Source of the DNA: JAYXXU01 sp049301135
GTDB taxonomy: Bacteria > Pseudomonadota > Gammaproteobacteria > Pseudomonadales > Moraxellaceae
Length of the DNA stretch: 15,760 nucleotides
Assembly: GCA_049301135.1 (NCBI GenBank)
Contig: JBAQKP010000201.1
Coordinates: 1-15,760, forward strand
Direction: 5' to 3'
Made by a program: the position numbers and the translations under genes. Positions 1-7,168 of the stretch are shown here, piece by piece. Numbering within the stretch: the stretch's first letter is position 1; every line of letters begins with the position of its first letter. Under the pieces are notes generated by a model that saw only the letters and a list, made by a program, of their open reading frames with translations, searched no databases and was not told the origin of the DNA.

Positions 1-28
1 CTTTTGATTTTGGATGGATATGCAAGCA

Positions 29-889
29 ATGACGACAGCCCATACCGCACGGCTTTTGATTACCTGTGCTGACCGTTCTGGCATTGTGCAGGCGGTGTCG
101 AGTTTTTTATATCATCACGGTGCAAACATCACGGCGCTCGATCAGTATGCGACTGAGGCACAAGGTGGCACTTACTTTATGCGGGTCGAGTTTGAGTTGG
201 CGCGTTTGCAAGATAGTCGGGATGTGCTGAGTCTTGCCTTTGGCGAGACGGTTGCTTTGCAATACCAGATGACGTGGCACATGTCGTTTATCAGTGATAT
301 TAAAAAGATCGGAATTTTGGTGTCCAAATACGATCATGCCTTATTAGAGTTGCTGTGGCGGCATTCGCGCGGTTTATTGCCGTGTGAAATCACCCATGTG
401 GTGAGCAATCACGAGGATTTACGCAGCGCGGTTGAGGGGTTTGGCGTGCCGTTTAGCGTGATTAAAATCAATAAAGACAATAAGCCAGAAGCTGAGGCGG
501 CAATTCATCAGATCATGGCGGGTTGCGATCTGTTGGTGTTGGCGCGTTATATGCAGATTTTGTCGGCAGATTTTGTCGAAAAATGGCCAATGAAGGTGAT
601 TAATATCCATCATTCGTTCTTGCCTGCGTTCGTCGGGGCAGATCCGTATCGGCAGGCTTATGACAAGGGCGTCAAGTTGATTGGGGCGACTGCGCATTAT
701 GTCACGGCTGAACTGGATCAAGGCCCGATTATTGAGCAGGCAGTCGAGCGGGTCAGTCACCGTTATAGTGTGGCGGATCTACGAGAGCTGGGTGAGGATG
801 TGGAGCGCAATGTGCTGACGCGTGCAGTGCGCTGGCATCTGGAAGATCGGGTGATCGTGCATGGCAACAAAACCATTGTGTTTGACTGA
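29..889 (+). CDS. purU: formyltetrahydrofolate deformylase
   Basis: This cytosolic enzyme hydrolyses 10-formyl-THF to formate and THF, balancing one-carbon pools and feeding formate to purine synthesis. The N-terminal part (about residues 1-80) is an ACT domain. The C-terminal part is the formyltransferase-like catalytic domain, with the signature INIHHSFLPAF and the downstream ELDQGPI. The Asn and His of NIHH and the Asp of LDQG match the catalytic triad known in this family. The length of 286 residues compares with about 280 in E. coli. Three in-frame ATGs occur at 14, 20 and 29. I chose 29 because GGATGGA (12-18) sits at SD distance from it and the protein then begins directly before the ACT domain; a start at 14 would give 291 residues. 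The upstream promoter lies outside the window. The MFS gene follows after about 50 bp on the same strand, so co-transcription is possible. Confidence 0.95.
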   Translation: MTTAHTARLLITCADRSGIVQAVSSFLYHHGANITALDQYATEAQGGTYFMRVEFELARLQDSRDVLSLAFGETVALQYQMTWHMSFISDIKKIGILVSKYDHALLELLWRHSRGLLPCEITHVVSNHEDLRSAVEGFGVPFSVIKINKDNKPEAEAAIHQIMAGCDLLVLARYMQILSADFVEKWPMKVINIHHSFLPAFVGADPYRQAYDKGVKLIGATAHYVTAELDQGPIIEQAVERVSHRYSVADLRELGEDVERNVLTRAVRWHLEDRVIVHGNKTIVFD

Positions 890-941
890 TCAAACGCTTG
901 TTATGCTGCCGTGCTGTGTGCTGCTGATTTGAGTGAGTGTG

Positions 942-2300
942 ATGAACATCTACGAGCAGGATGGTGTGGCGCTGTCGCCCAACACATCTGATTCAGTGTT
1001 AAAGCAGCAGCGTCCGGCGGTTTATAGCTTGGGCTTACTGCTGAGTTTATATTTGGCTCAGGGCTTGCCCGCAGGCTTTGTGACGCAGGCGTTACCGGCG
1101 ATTTTACGGCAGTACAATGTTTCGCTGACCATGATTGGTTTGGTCGGTTTTTTGCTGTTGCCGTGGGCGCTGAAATTTTTGTGGGCGCCAATTGTTGATG
1201 GGCATTATCGACCCAAGATCGGCCAAAGTCGCTCGTGGATTTTACCGACCCAGTTGGGTGCGGCGTGCTTGGTGGCGTTGATTGCGTTGTTTGACCCAAC
1301 GCGCTTGAGTGATCCGGCGGTGCTGTTGCCGTTTTTTGCACTACTTTTTTGCTTAAATTTACTCGGTGCAACGCAGGATGTGGCGACTGATGGGCTGGCG
1401 GTACGGATGCTCGGCAGTGCGCAGCGGCAGTGGGGCAATGCGATTCAGGTAATCGGTTATCGGCTCGGGTTGATCATCGGCGGTGGTGGGTTGCTTTTGG
1501 TGTTGGGGTCGTGGGGTTGGCAGTCGGTATTCTTGCTGATGGCTGGCTTAATCGTACTGAATACGATTCCGATTTGGCGTTTCCGTGAGCCGGTTTGGTT
1601 ACATAACCAACCGACGCTGGCCAAACTTCCCGCTACTGCCTCGATGAGTATTACCCAAAAAATCACCGCATGGTGGCCGCGCTTTCAAGTGCAGTTTGGC
1701 TATTTTTGGCATAACGCTGAAATGCGGGCGTGGCTGGCCGTGCTGCTGGTGTTTAAAATCGCTGATGGTCTGTCGAGTTCGATGGTCAAGCCGATGATGG
1801 TCGATATGGGCTATCAGCTGGAGCAGATCGGCCTGTTGGCCAGTGTTATCGGTTCGGCGGCCTCTTTGGTCGGGGCAGCTTTGGGCGCGTTGTTGATTCG
1901 GCGGCTTGGTCGGGTGGCAGCCTTGATTGGCTTTAACCTGTTGCAGGCGCTGTGTACTGGCTTATATGCGTTGGCCGCGTGGCGCTTTAGTGTAACGACT
2001 GAGGCCAATACGTTTTTGGTATTTGGCGCGAATGCGATTGAACATCTGGCCGGTGCGATGGCATTGGTGGCCTTGCTGACTTTGGCGATGGACTACGCAC
2101 GGCCTGAGCGGGCGGGCAGTGATTTTACATTTCAGGTGTGTATGGTGACCTTGATCGGCGGTACGGGACATCTGGTCAGTGGTGCGCTTGCCGAGCAGTT
2201 CGGTTATAGCTGGCATTTTGTGTTGAGTGCGCTGGTGGGGCTGTTGTTGTTGTGGCCGCTGTGGCGTTGGGGTAAGGTCTATCAGACGCGTCATGTTTAA
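942..2300 (+). CDS. AmpG-like MFS permease, possibly RhtX/FptX siderophore type
   Basis: This is a polytopic inner-membrane protein of 452 residues with about 12 hydrophobic segments, the standard size for a major facilitator. The first membrane segment, with YLAQGLPAGFVTQALP, and the segment with GATQDVATDGLAVRML resemble the AmpG/RhtX/FptX branch. That branch includes muropeptide permeases and inner-membrane siderophore permeases such as FptX. I infer family membership only. The substrate cannot be told from sequence, and no siderophore genes are visible nearby. An in-frame GTG at 933 would add three residues; ATG 942 is preferred although only a weak GAGTGAG precedes it. The gene runs convergently into ypjD with an 81-bp gap that has no convincing terminator hairpin. 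Confidence 0.8.
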   Translation: MNIYEQDGVALSPNTSDSVLKQQRPAVYSLGLLLSLYLAQGLPAGFVTQALPAILRQYNVSLTMIGLVGFLLLPWALKFLWAPIVDGHYRPKIGQSRSWILPTQLGAACLVALIALFDPTRLSDPAVLLPFFALLFCLNLLGATQDVATDGLAVRMLGSAQRQWGNAIQVIGYRLGLIIGGGGLLLVLGSWGWQSVFLLMAGLIVLNTIPIWRFREPVWLHNQPTLAKLPATASMSITQKITAWWPRFQVQFGYFWHNAEMRAWLAVLLVFKIADGLSSSMVKPMMVDMGYQLEQIGLLASVIGSAASLVGAALGALLIRRLGRVAALIGFNLLQALCTGLYALAAWRFSVTTEANTFLVFGANAIEHLAGAMALVALLTLAMDYARPERAGSDFTFQVCMVTLIGGTGHLVSGALAEQFGYSWHFVLSALVGLLLLWPLWRWGKVYQTRHV

Positions 2301-2381
2301 GCTGCATGTACAGTGAGCCTGTTGAACTGTCCGGCTGGGCTTTTTCGATAAGCGCAGCCCGCCCAAAATCAGCCTACACCA

Positions 2382-3188
2382 TCAGTGCAGCAGCAGTTCC
2401 AACACCAGTTTACTGCCGAAAAATCCGACCAACAGCAGGCCAAAACCAGCCAAGGTAAAGCGTACCGCACGCTGACCGCGCCAACCAAATTGCAAATGTC
2501 CGAGCAGCAATACCGCAAACACCAACCAACTGAGCAGGCTAAACACGGTCTTGTGTACCAGATGCTGTGCCAGTAAGTTATCGACCGCAAAGCCACCAAA
2601 CAGCAGCGCAATCGTTAATAAACCGAAGCCGACCAGCAACATATCAAACAGTAATTCTTCCATGCTTTGCAGCGACGGTAGCAGCGTGACCCAAATCCGT
2701 CGCTCGCTACGGTGCTTGAGTTCACGGTTTTGAAAAAATAATAAAATCGCTTGAATTGCCGCCATCAACAACAGGCAGTACGCCGCCAACGACAGTAAAA
2801 TATGCGCTTGTAAGGCAGTGCTGCTATTGGCCAGTGGAAAATACGCGGCTTGCCAGAGTTGACTAGACAATAGACCGAATGCAGCGACAGGAATGCCGAG
2901 TAAATTGAGCCCCAGCACCGGTCGGTAGGTCGAAAAAATCACCGAAAAGCCCAACATCAGCCAGCCGGTCAACGACAACATGTTAAATAAATTCAGATCC
3001 AGCCCAAATGTGCCGACCAAGCGCGGCAATAACACACAGCCATGCAACACCAATCCTGCCCAGAGCAAGTTCAGGCTGGCCATGCGGCGTGGCGCTTGTT
3101 TACGCAATAGCTGACTGCACAAATGCCAAAACACACCGGCATACACGGCAAGTGCAAAAATCGTGAACGGCAGCATTAAGGCATTCAT
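2382..3188 (-). CDS. ypjD: YpjD/CcsA-family cytochrome c assembly-like inner-membrane protein
   Basis: This 268-residue integral membrane protein has about eight hydrophobic segments. It fits the CcsA/CcmC-like family (cytochrome C assembly protein domain). The central AHILLSLAAYCLLLMAAIQA segment and the C-terminal block HKTVFSLLSWLVFAVLL, followed by GWRGQRAVRFTLAGF, are typical of the YpjD subgroup. That subgroup commonly lies beside and divergent from ffh in gammaproteobacteria, as here. I do not see the tryptophan-rich WWD haem-handling motif of true CcsA/CcmC, so a direct role in haem delivery is uncertain. In other bacteria the protein has been tied to membrane or ion homeostasis rather than cytochrome maturation. 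The ATG at 3188 has only a weak SD. Confidence 0.85.
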   Translation of the reverse strand: MNALMLPFTIFALAVYAGVFWHLCSQLLRKQAPRRMASLNLLWAGLVLHGCVLLPRLVGTFGLDLNLFNMLSLTGWLMLGFSVIFSTYRPVLGLNLLGIPVAAFGLLSSQLWQAAYFPLANSSTALQAHILLSLAAYCLLLMAAIQAILLFFQNRELKHRSERRIWVTLLPSLQSMEELLFDMLLVGFGLLTIALLFGGFAVDNLLAQHLVHKTVFSLLSWLVFAVLLLGHLQFGWRGQRAVRFTLAGFGLLLVGFFGSKLVLELLLH

Positions 3189-3311
3189 CTTCAGTCAATC
3201 AACCTGTTGTGCTGCAAAATCATCCGGCAGCGAAAGAACCCTGCTTATCCTATAGCATCTGCGGCCAGATTTTTCTATGCTAGCAGTTATTTCTTTAGAT
3301 TTGTGCTGATC
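3189..3311. promoter_or_regulatory. divergent ypjD/ffh promoter region
   Basis: These 123 bp separate two divergent genes and must carry both promoters or their 5' leaders. Candidate -10 hexamers are TATGCT (3276-3281) toward ffh and, on the minus strand, TATAGG (complement of 3249-3254) toward ypjD. The latter has TAGAAA 17 bp upstream. None has a strong -35, so the exact elements are uncertain. Confidence 0.3.
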
Positions 3312-4727
3312 ATGTTTGATACCCTGACCGATCGTCTCTCGCAGAGTCTGCGAAATATCACTGGCACTGGCCAACTGAGCGAAGACAATATTAAAGATAC
3401 CCTGCGCGAAGTGCGTATGGCCTTGCTCGAAGCCGATGTGGCGCTGCCGGTAGCGCGCGATTTTATCGAAAAAGTCAAAACCGAAGCACTCGGCCAAGAA
3501 GTCCTCAAGCAGTTATCACCCGGTCAAGCCTTCGTCAAAATCGTGCATGACCAACTGACCGAGATGATGGGCGCGGCCAACGAAACCCTCGACCTGCACA
3601 GTAAGCCGCCGGTGATTATTCTACTGGCCGGTCTACAAGGGGCGGGTAAAACCACCACCGCTGGTAAATTGGCGCGCTTCTTAAAAGAACGGCAAAAGAA
3701 AAAAGTCATGATGGTGTCGGCCGACATCTATCGTCCGGCGGCGATTGAGCAGTTGCGCATGGTGGCGGGCGATGTCGGTGCGTTGTTTGTCAGTTCCGAT
3801 GCCAGCGAAAACCCGATTGCGATTGCCAATCGTGCGATTGAGCAGGCCAAAATCCAGTTTGCCGATGTGCTGATCGTCGATACCGCCGGTCGTCTGCATA
3901 TCGACGACAGCATGATGGACGAAATCAAACAGCTACATGCGGCGATTAAGCCGAGCGAAACGCTATTTGTCGTTGATGCGATGACTGGCCAAGATGCCGC
4001 CAATACCGCCAAAGCCTTTAACGATGCGCTGCCACTGACCGGTGTGATCTTGACCAAAACTGACGGTGATGCACGCGGTGGTGCGGCGCTGTCTGTGCGC
4101 GCGATTACCGGCAAGCCGATTAAATTCTTGGGCATGGGCGAAAAGTCCGATGCGTTAGAGCCGTTCCACCCTGAACGGATTGCGCAGCGGATTCTCGGCA
4201 TGGGTGACGTGTTGTCACTGGTCGAAGAAGTCGAACGCAAAATCGACAAAGAAAAAGCCGAAAAAATGGCTAAAAAGCTACAAAAAGGCGGCGCGTTTAA
4301 CCTTGAAGACATGCTGACCCAGTTTGAGCAGATGCGTCACATGGGTGGCATGGCCAGCTTTTTGGACAAACTACCCGGTATGAGCGGTAGTGGCATGCAG
4401 CAAGCAGTGCAAGAGGCCAACCCTGAAGGTGCAATGAAGGGTATGGAAGCGATTATTCAATCCATGACCATCAAAGAGCGGCGCAACCCTGATCTGATCA
4501 ATAATAGCCGTAAGCGTCGCATTGCAGCAGGCTGTGGCAAGGATATTCAGGAGGTGAACCGCCTGCTGAAACAGCACAGCCAAATGGCCAAGATGATGAA
4601 AAAACTCTCGAATCCGGCTGGGATCGGCAAGATGATGAAGGCCATGCAAGGGCTACAAAAAGGCGCTGGCGCAGGTTCGATGGGCCCTTTGTTCGGGCAG
4701 CCAAATGAGATGAAAGACGTCAAGTAA
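3312..4727 (+). CDS. ffh: signal recognition particle GTPase Ffh
   Basis: This is the protein part of the bacterial SRP. It binds 4.5S RNA and hydrophobic signal sequences on ribosomes and docks with FtsY for co-translational membrane insertion. The four-helix N domain is at about 1-90. The GTPase domain has the P-loop GLQGAGKTT at 107-115, DTAGR at 190-194 and TKTDGDARGG at 248-257. From about 300 there is a methionine-rich M domain with the RNA-binding stretch RKRRIAAGCG. The length of 471 residues is normal. The reading frame stays open upstream to 3207, but those codons do not look like Ffh and the family begins at MFDTLTDRLS, so ATG 3312 is taken. No strong SD is visible. No rpsP follows; a 202-bp gap separates ffh from the TSUP gene. 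Confidence 0.97.
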   Translation: MFDTLTDRLSQSLRNITGTGQLSEDNIKDTLREVRMALLEADVALPVARDFIEKVKTEALGQEVLKQLSPGQAFVKIVHDQLTEMMGAANETLDLHSKPPVIILLAGLQGAGKTTTAGKLARFLKERQKKKVMMVSADIYRPAAIEQLRMVAGDVGALFVSSDASENPIAIANRAIEQAKIQFADVLIVDTAGRLHIDDSMMDEIKQLHAAIKPSETLFVVDAMTGQDAANTAKAFNDALPLTGVILTKTDGDARGGAALSVRAITGKPIKFLGMGEKSDALEPFHPERIAQRILGMGDVLSLVEEVERKIDKEKAEKMAKKLQKGGAFNLEDMLTQFEQMRHMGGMASFLDKLPGMSGSGMQQAVQEANPEGAMKGMEAIIQSMTIKERRNPDLINNSRKRRIAAGCGKDIQEVNRLLKQHSQMAKMMKKLSNPAGIGKMMKAMQGLQKGAGAGSMGPLFGQPNEMKDVK

Positions 4728-4771
4728 CAGATTTCATTTTTATGATCAAGAAAGCGAACCGATAGGAGCGA

Positions 4772-4811
4772 CACTCTGAAATTTAGACTGACCTGTCAAA
4801 TTTTCAGAGTG
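4772..4811 (+). repeat. long imperfect stem-loop downstream of ffh
   Basis: CACTCTGAAA at the left pairs perfectly with TTTCAGAGTG at the right. After a single bulged T the stem continues with TTT/AAA and then GAC/GTC around a six-base loop. This gives about 16 pairs in 40 nt. No T-run follows on the plus strand (the next bases are CAGTTCAACGG), so it is not a standard intrinsic terminator, though it may protect or process the ffh transcript end. Other candidates are a protein-binding site or a remnant of a small mobile repeat; I saw no second copy in the window. Confidence 0.6.
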
Positions 4812-4876
4812 CAGTTCAACGGTGCTTACTCTGCATTATTATTCATAAGCTATGCATTTTTTATCATTTAATTAGC

Positions 4877-4906
4877 AAAGCATAAGCCGGTATGCTTTAG
4901 CATAAT
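4877..4906 (+). promoter_or_regulatory. operator-like palindrome with -10 box before the TSUP permease
   Basis: AAAGCATA (4877-4884) and TATGCTTT (4891-4898) are perfect inverted arms of 8 bp around AGCCGG. CATAAT (4901-4906), five of six bases to the sigma-70 -10, starts two bases later, 24 bp before the ATG at 4930. The palindrome covers the place where the -35 would be, and no -35 hexamer is apparent. This suggests a regulator-dependent promoter; the regulator is unknown. Confidence 0.45.
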
Positions 4907-4929
4907 TCCTGCTTAGAACATGTTCAGCC

Positions 4930-5880
4930 ATGAAAATTCGCCACCGTAGCGACCGCCCCGAAGCCCAACGCGACGACCTGCCACCGCTAGAAGACAAAGC
5001 GCTGGTCAAATACGGCATTGTGCATGCCCTCAAAACCTTTGTCATGATTGCTGCCGTGATGGCGATCTTGTATGCGGTCTTGGTTGGGGTATTTCCCAAC
5101 TCAGGCGTCACCCGAGAAGTGGAGGGTGCACTGGTCAGCCCCGAACTGTGGATGTTTATTCTGATTGGTGTGGCTGCACAAGCGGTCGATGGCGCACTCG
5201 GTATGGCCTATGGTGTCACCGCGAATAGCCTACTGCTCGGGGTCGGTGTGCCACCTGCCGCATCTACCGCCGCCGTGCATTTGTCCGAAGTGTTTACCAC
5301 CGGTTTTTCAGGTTTTTCGCACTGGCGCATGGGCAACTTTAACCGCAGTTTGTTTTTAAAGCTGCTGATCCCTGGCACCATCGGTGCTGTGGCGGGTGCG
5401 TATTTGGTCAGTATCATCGACGGTGCTATTTTAAAGCCGTTTATTTCGGCTTACCTGTTGATCATGGGGATATATATTTTACGCAAAGCCTTTGTGCATC
5501 ATGCCGCGCGAAAATCTGCCCGTGAAGGCGCTGTTGCCCCGTTGGCGTTGTTTGGTGGTTTTGTCGATTCCGTGGGCGGTGGTGGTTGGGGGCCTGTGGT
5601 GACGACCACTTTGTTGGGTCGTGGTCATGCGCCCAAAGAAACCATCGGCTCGGTCAACAGTGCAGAGTTTTTTTTAACCATCGCGAGTGCCACCGCGTTT
5701 GCGGCTTTGGTCGGTTTTGGCTACTGGACAGCGATTGTCGGCTTGGTGATTGGTGGGGTATTTGCTGCACCGTTTGCGGCGTGGCTCTGTCAGCACTTAA
5801 GCACCAAACAGTTGTTGGTGATGGTTGGTGTGCTCATCTCGGGCTTAAGCGTCTGGAATTTGTACAACGCGTTGTTTTAA
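4930..5880 (+). CDS. TSUP-family (TauE/SafE) membrane permease
   Basis: This 316-residue inner-membrane protein belongs to the sulfite exporter TauE/SafE (TSUP) family, whose members move sulfite, sulfonates or other organosulfur anions. After a charged cytoplasmic N-terminus of about 35 residues there are about eight hydrophobic segments. The first family half has GVAAQAVDGALGMAYGV and the second has GGFVDSVGGGGWGPVVTTTLL, the internally repeated TSUP motif pair. Length is slightly above the usual 250-300 because of the N-terminal extension. Substrate and direction of transport cannot be judged from sequence. It appears to be a single-gene unit, with its own palindrome-bearing promoter upstream and tRNA-Gly convergent downstream. 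The SD is weak. Between its stop and the tRNA lie T-rich runs (about 5922-5940) without a clear hairpin. Confidence 0.88.
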   Translation: MKIRHRSDRPEAQRDDLPPLEDKALVKYGIVHALKTFVMIAAVMAILYAVLVGVFPNSGVTREVEGALVSPELWMFILIGVAAQAVDGALGMAYGVTANSLLLGVGVPPAASTAAVHLSEVFTTGFSGFSHWRMGNFNRSLFLKLLIPGTIGAVAGAYLVSIIDGAILKPFISAYLLIMGIYILRKAFVHHAARKSAREGAVAPLALFGGFVDSVGGGGWGPVVTTTLLGRGHAPKETIGSVNSAEFFLTIASATAFAALVGFGYWTAIVGLVIGGVFAAPFAAWLCQHLSTKQLLVMVGVLISGLSVWNLYNALF

Positions 5881-5947
5881 GATTAACGTCAACACCTTGC
5901 GTTTTAAATATGCTTAAAGTTCTTTTTTTATTGATTTTTTTGGCGTG

Positions 5948-6021
5948 TGGAGCGGGATGCGAGGATCGAACTCGCGCCGAAAGCTTGGGAAGCTCCCGTT
6001 CTACCACTAAACTAATCCCGC
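5948..6021 (-). tRNA. glyU: tRNA-Gly (anticodon CCC)
   Basis: The minus strand folds as a complete 74-nt cloverleaf. The acceptor 5' arm GCGGGAT (ending at 6021) pairs with ATCCCGC. The D arm is GTTTAGTGGTAGAAC. The anticodon loop TTCCCAA has CCC at 5987-5989 (complement). The T arm is CGCGAGTTCGATCCTCGC, and the 3' TCCA is encoded in the DNA (5948-5951). It closely resembles E. coli glyU, which reads GGG glycine codons. The two outer anticodon-stem pairs are G-T wobbles. Confidence 0.97.
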
Positions 6022-6030
6022 AAGGCTAAA

Positions 6031-6062
6031 CCGCTGTGATTGCTGACAGCGGCGCGATTATA
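6031..6062 (-). promoter_or_regulatory. tRNA-Gly promoter -10 and leader hairpin
   Basis: On the minus strand there is a perfect TATAAT (complement of 6057-6062). It is followed by a GC-rich discriminator CGCGCC, the pattern of growth-rate-controlled stable-RNA promoters. GTATTT lies 17 bp upstream as a weak -35. Between the -10 and the mature tRNA lies a perfect 7-bp inverted repeat, CCGCTGT/ACAGCGG with an 8-nt loop (6031-6052). It would form a hairpin at the start of the precursor. Confidence 0.6.
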
Positions 6063-6098
6063 GCGGATATTGCGACCCAAATACGAGTGCTGACCAAA

Positions 6099-6527
6099 TT
6101 AGTTGAAAAAACTAAACGCAATCAGCAACAACAGGGCTAGATTGGCCAACACCCCAATCAGATAAAAATAACTGCGCGCGCTCGGATTCTTGTTGGTGGC
6201 AATCGCGTAATAAAGCGCCATATGTGCCAGCCGTGCCAACGCATACACCCAAATACAGCCCGCCGTCCATGTTGGATCCGCGCCGACTAAGATCGCCAAA
6301 AACGCACTACCCAAAAAAACCGCTAGATTTTCTAAGGAGTTAAAGTGTGTGCGACTGGTGCGGAACACAATGCTGTGATGATCTAAGCCGTCAGGGATTT
6401 GGCCGGGGATGGCATCGGGTTGCTTGGCTTTGACGGCAGCCGCGATCAAGCCCTGCGCAAATACCGTAAACACCACCAACCACAACGCCCAAAATGCACT
6501 GTCATACGCCGCAAAAAATTCGTTCAT
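6099..6527 (-). CDS. MAPEG family membrane protein
   Basis: This small 142-residue integral membrane protein has four hydrophobic segments, as in MAPEG proteins (membrane-associated proteins in eicosanoid and glutathione metabolism). The conserved parts are the polar RTSRTHFNSLENLAVFL stretch after the first membrane segment and ARLAHMALYYAI followed by NPSARSYFYLIG before the last one. Eukaryotic members are glutathione-dependent transferases or isomerases; most bacterial members have no assigned substrate, so the function is open. ATG 6527 lacks an obvious SD. The gene is divergent from rimI and lies upstream of tRNA-Gly on the same strand. Confidence 0.88.
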   Translation of the reverse strand: MNEFFAAYDSAFWALWLVVFTVFAQGLIAAAVKAKQPDAIPGQIPDGLDHHSIVFRTSRTHFNSLENLAVFLGSAFLAILVGADPTWTAGCIWVYALARLAHMALYYAIATNKNPSARSYFYLIGVLANLALLLLIAFSFFN

Positions 6528-6568
6528 ACGCTGATCTGATTCGAGTGATGGACTGTGATATTGATCCG

Positions 6569-6574
6569 TTTATA
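6569..6574 (-). promoter_or_regulatory. candidate -10 of the MAPEG gene
   Basis: The minus strand reads CGCTATAAACGG here, with TATAAA as the -10, 42 bp from the start codon at 6527. The hexamer GTATTT is at a 16-bp spacing. The CGCTATAA core is shared with the tRNA-Gly and rimI promoters. Confidence 0.4.
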
Positions 6575-6630
6575 GCGGCAAGCCAATTGAAAATACCAAT
6601 CACACTCAAATCTTTACCCAAAGACTTCGC

Positions 6631-6636
6631 TATAAT
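6631..6636 (+). promoter_or_regulatory. rimI promoter -10
   Basis: A perfect TATAAT in the context CGCTATAATCCGCC lies 32-37 bp before the likely rimI start. No recognisable -35 lies 16-18 bp upstream. Transcription would begin near 6643, giving a leader of only about 25 nt. Confidence 0.5.
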
Positions 6637-6667
6637 CCGCCATCTTCATGAGCCGATGACCCCTATG

Positions 6668-7117
6668 ATGCAGTTTCGTGCGATGCAAATCACAGACCTC
6701 GATGCCGTCGTGGCGATTGAGCGGCAGGTGCAGTTCCAGCCGTGGAGCAAGCAACAGTTTTTGGAGAGTCTGAGCACGGCCTCACATTGCAGCGTGTTGG
6801 AGCAAGCGGGGCAGGTGGTCGGGTTTTGTATTTTGCAGACAGTTGTGGACGAAGCCAACCTGCTGCTGATGGCGATTGACCCAGCCCATCAGGGTCAAGG
6901 TTACGGGGCTAGCCTGTTGGAGCAGTCGCTGGCTGCGCTGGGTGAGCGCTGCGTGATGGTGTTCTTAGAAGTGCGGATTAGTAACCAAGCCGCGATTGGG
7001 TTGTATGAAAAAGTCGGTTTTAATCAAGTCGGTACACGACGTGGCTATTATCCGAATGCAACTGGCCGTGAAGATGCAGCAGTGATGGCACTGACCCGCG
7101 ATAATATTTTTGGTTAA
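6668..7117 (+). CDS. rimI: ribosomal protein S18 N-alpha-acetyltransferase RimI
   Basis: This GNAT-fold enzyme of 149 residues transfers acetyl from acetyl-CoA to the N-terminal alanine of ribosomal protein S18. The acetyl-CoA binding motif A is LLMAIDPAHQGQGYGASLLEQ, with the QGQGYG pyrophosphate loop. The C-terminal EVRISNQAAIGLYEKVGF, followed by RRGYYPNATGREDAAVMAL, is the RimI signature, including the YYP and GREDA blocks. The frame is open upstream to 6494, but the region before 6640 holds the promoter. ATG candidates are 6656, 6665 and 6668; the last best fits family N-termini (MQFRAMQITDLDAVV). None has a good SD. A GNAT of another specificity is unlikely given the C-terminal blocks. 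Confidence 0.92.
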   Translation: MQFRAMQITDLDAVVAIERQVQFQPWSKQQFLESLSTASHCSVLEQAGQVVGFCILQTVVDEANLLLMAIDPAHQGQGYGASLLEQSLAALGERCVMVFLEVRISNQAAIGLYEKVGFNQVGTRRGYYPNATGREDAAVMALTRDNIFG

Positions 7118-7168
7118 AGCGCTTGGTGTTACACTTTTGGCTTGCAGCGATCTTGAGGTGAAGCCTGT

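Noticed and set aside
2301..2381. Terminator between the MFS gene and ypjD
   Set aside because: Only a 5-bp GGGCT/AGCCC pairing with a large loop; not convincing.
3207..3311. 35-residue N-terminal extension of Ffh
   Set aside because: The upstream frame is open but unlike Ffh and covers the divergent promoter region; the family starts at MFDTLTDRLS.
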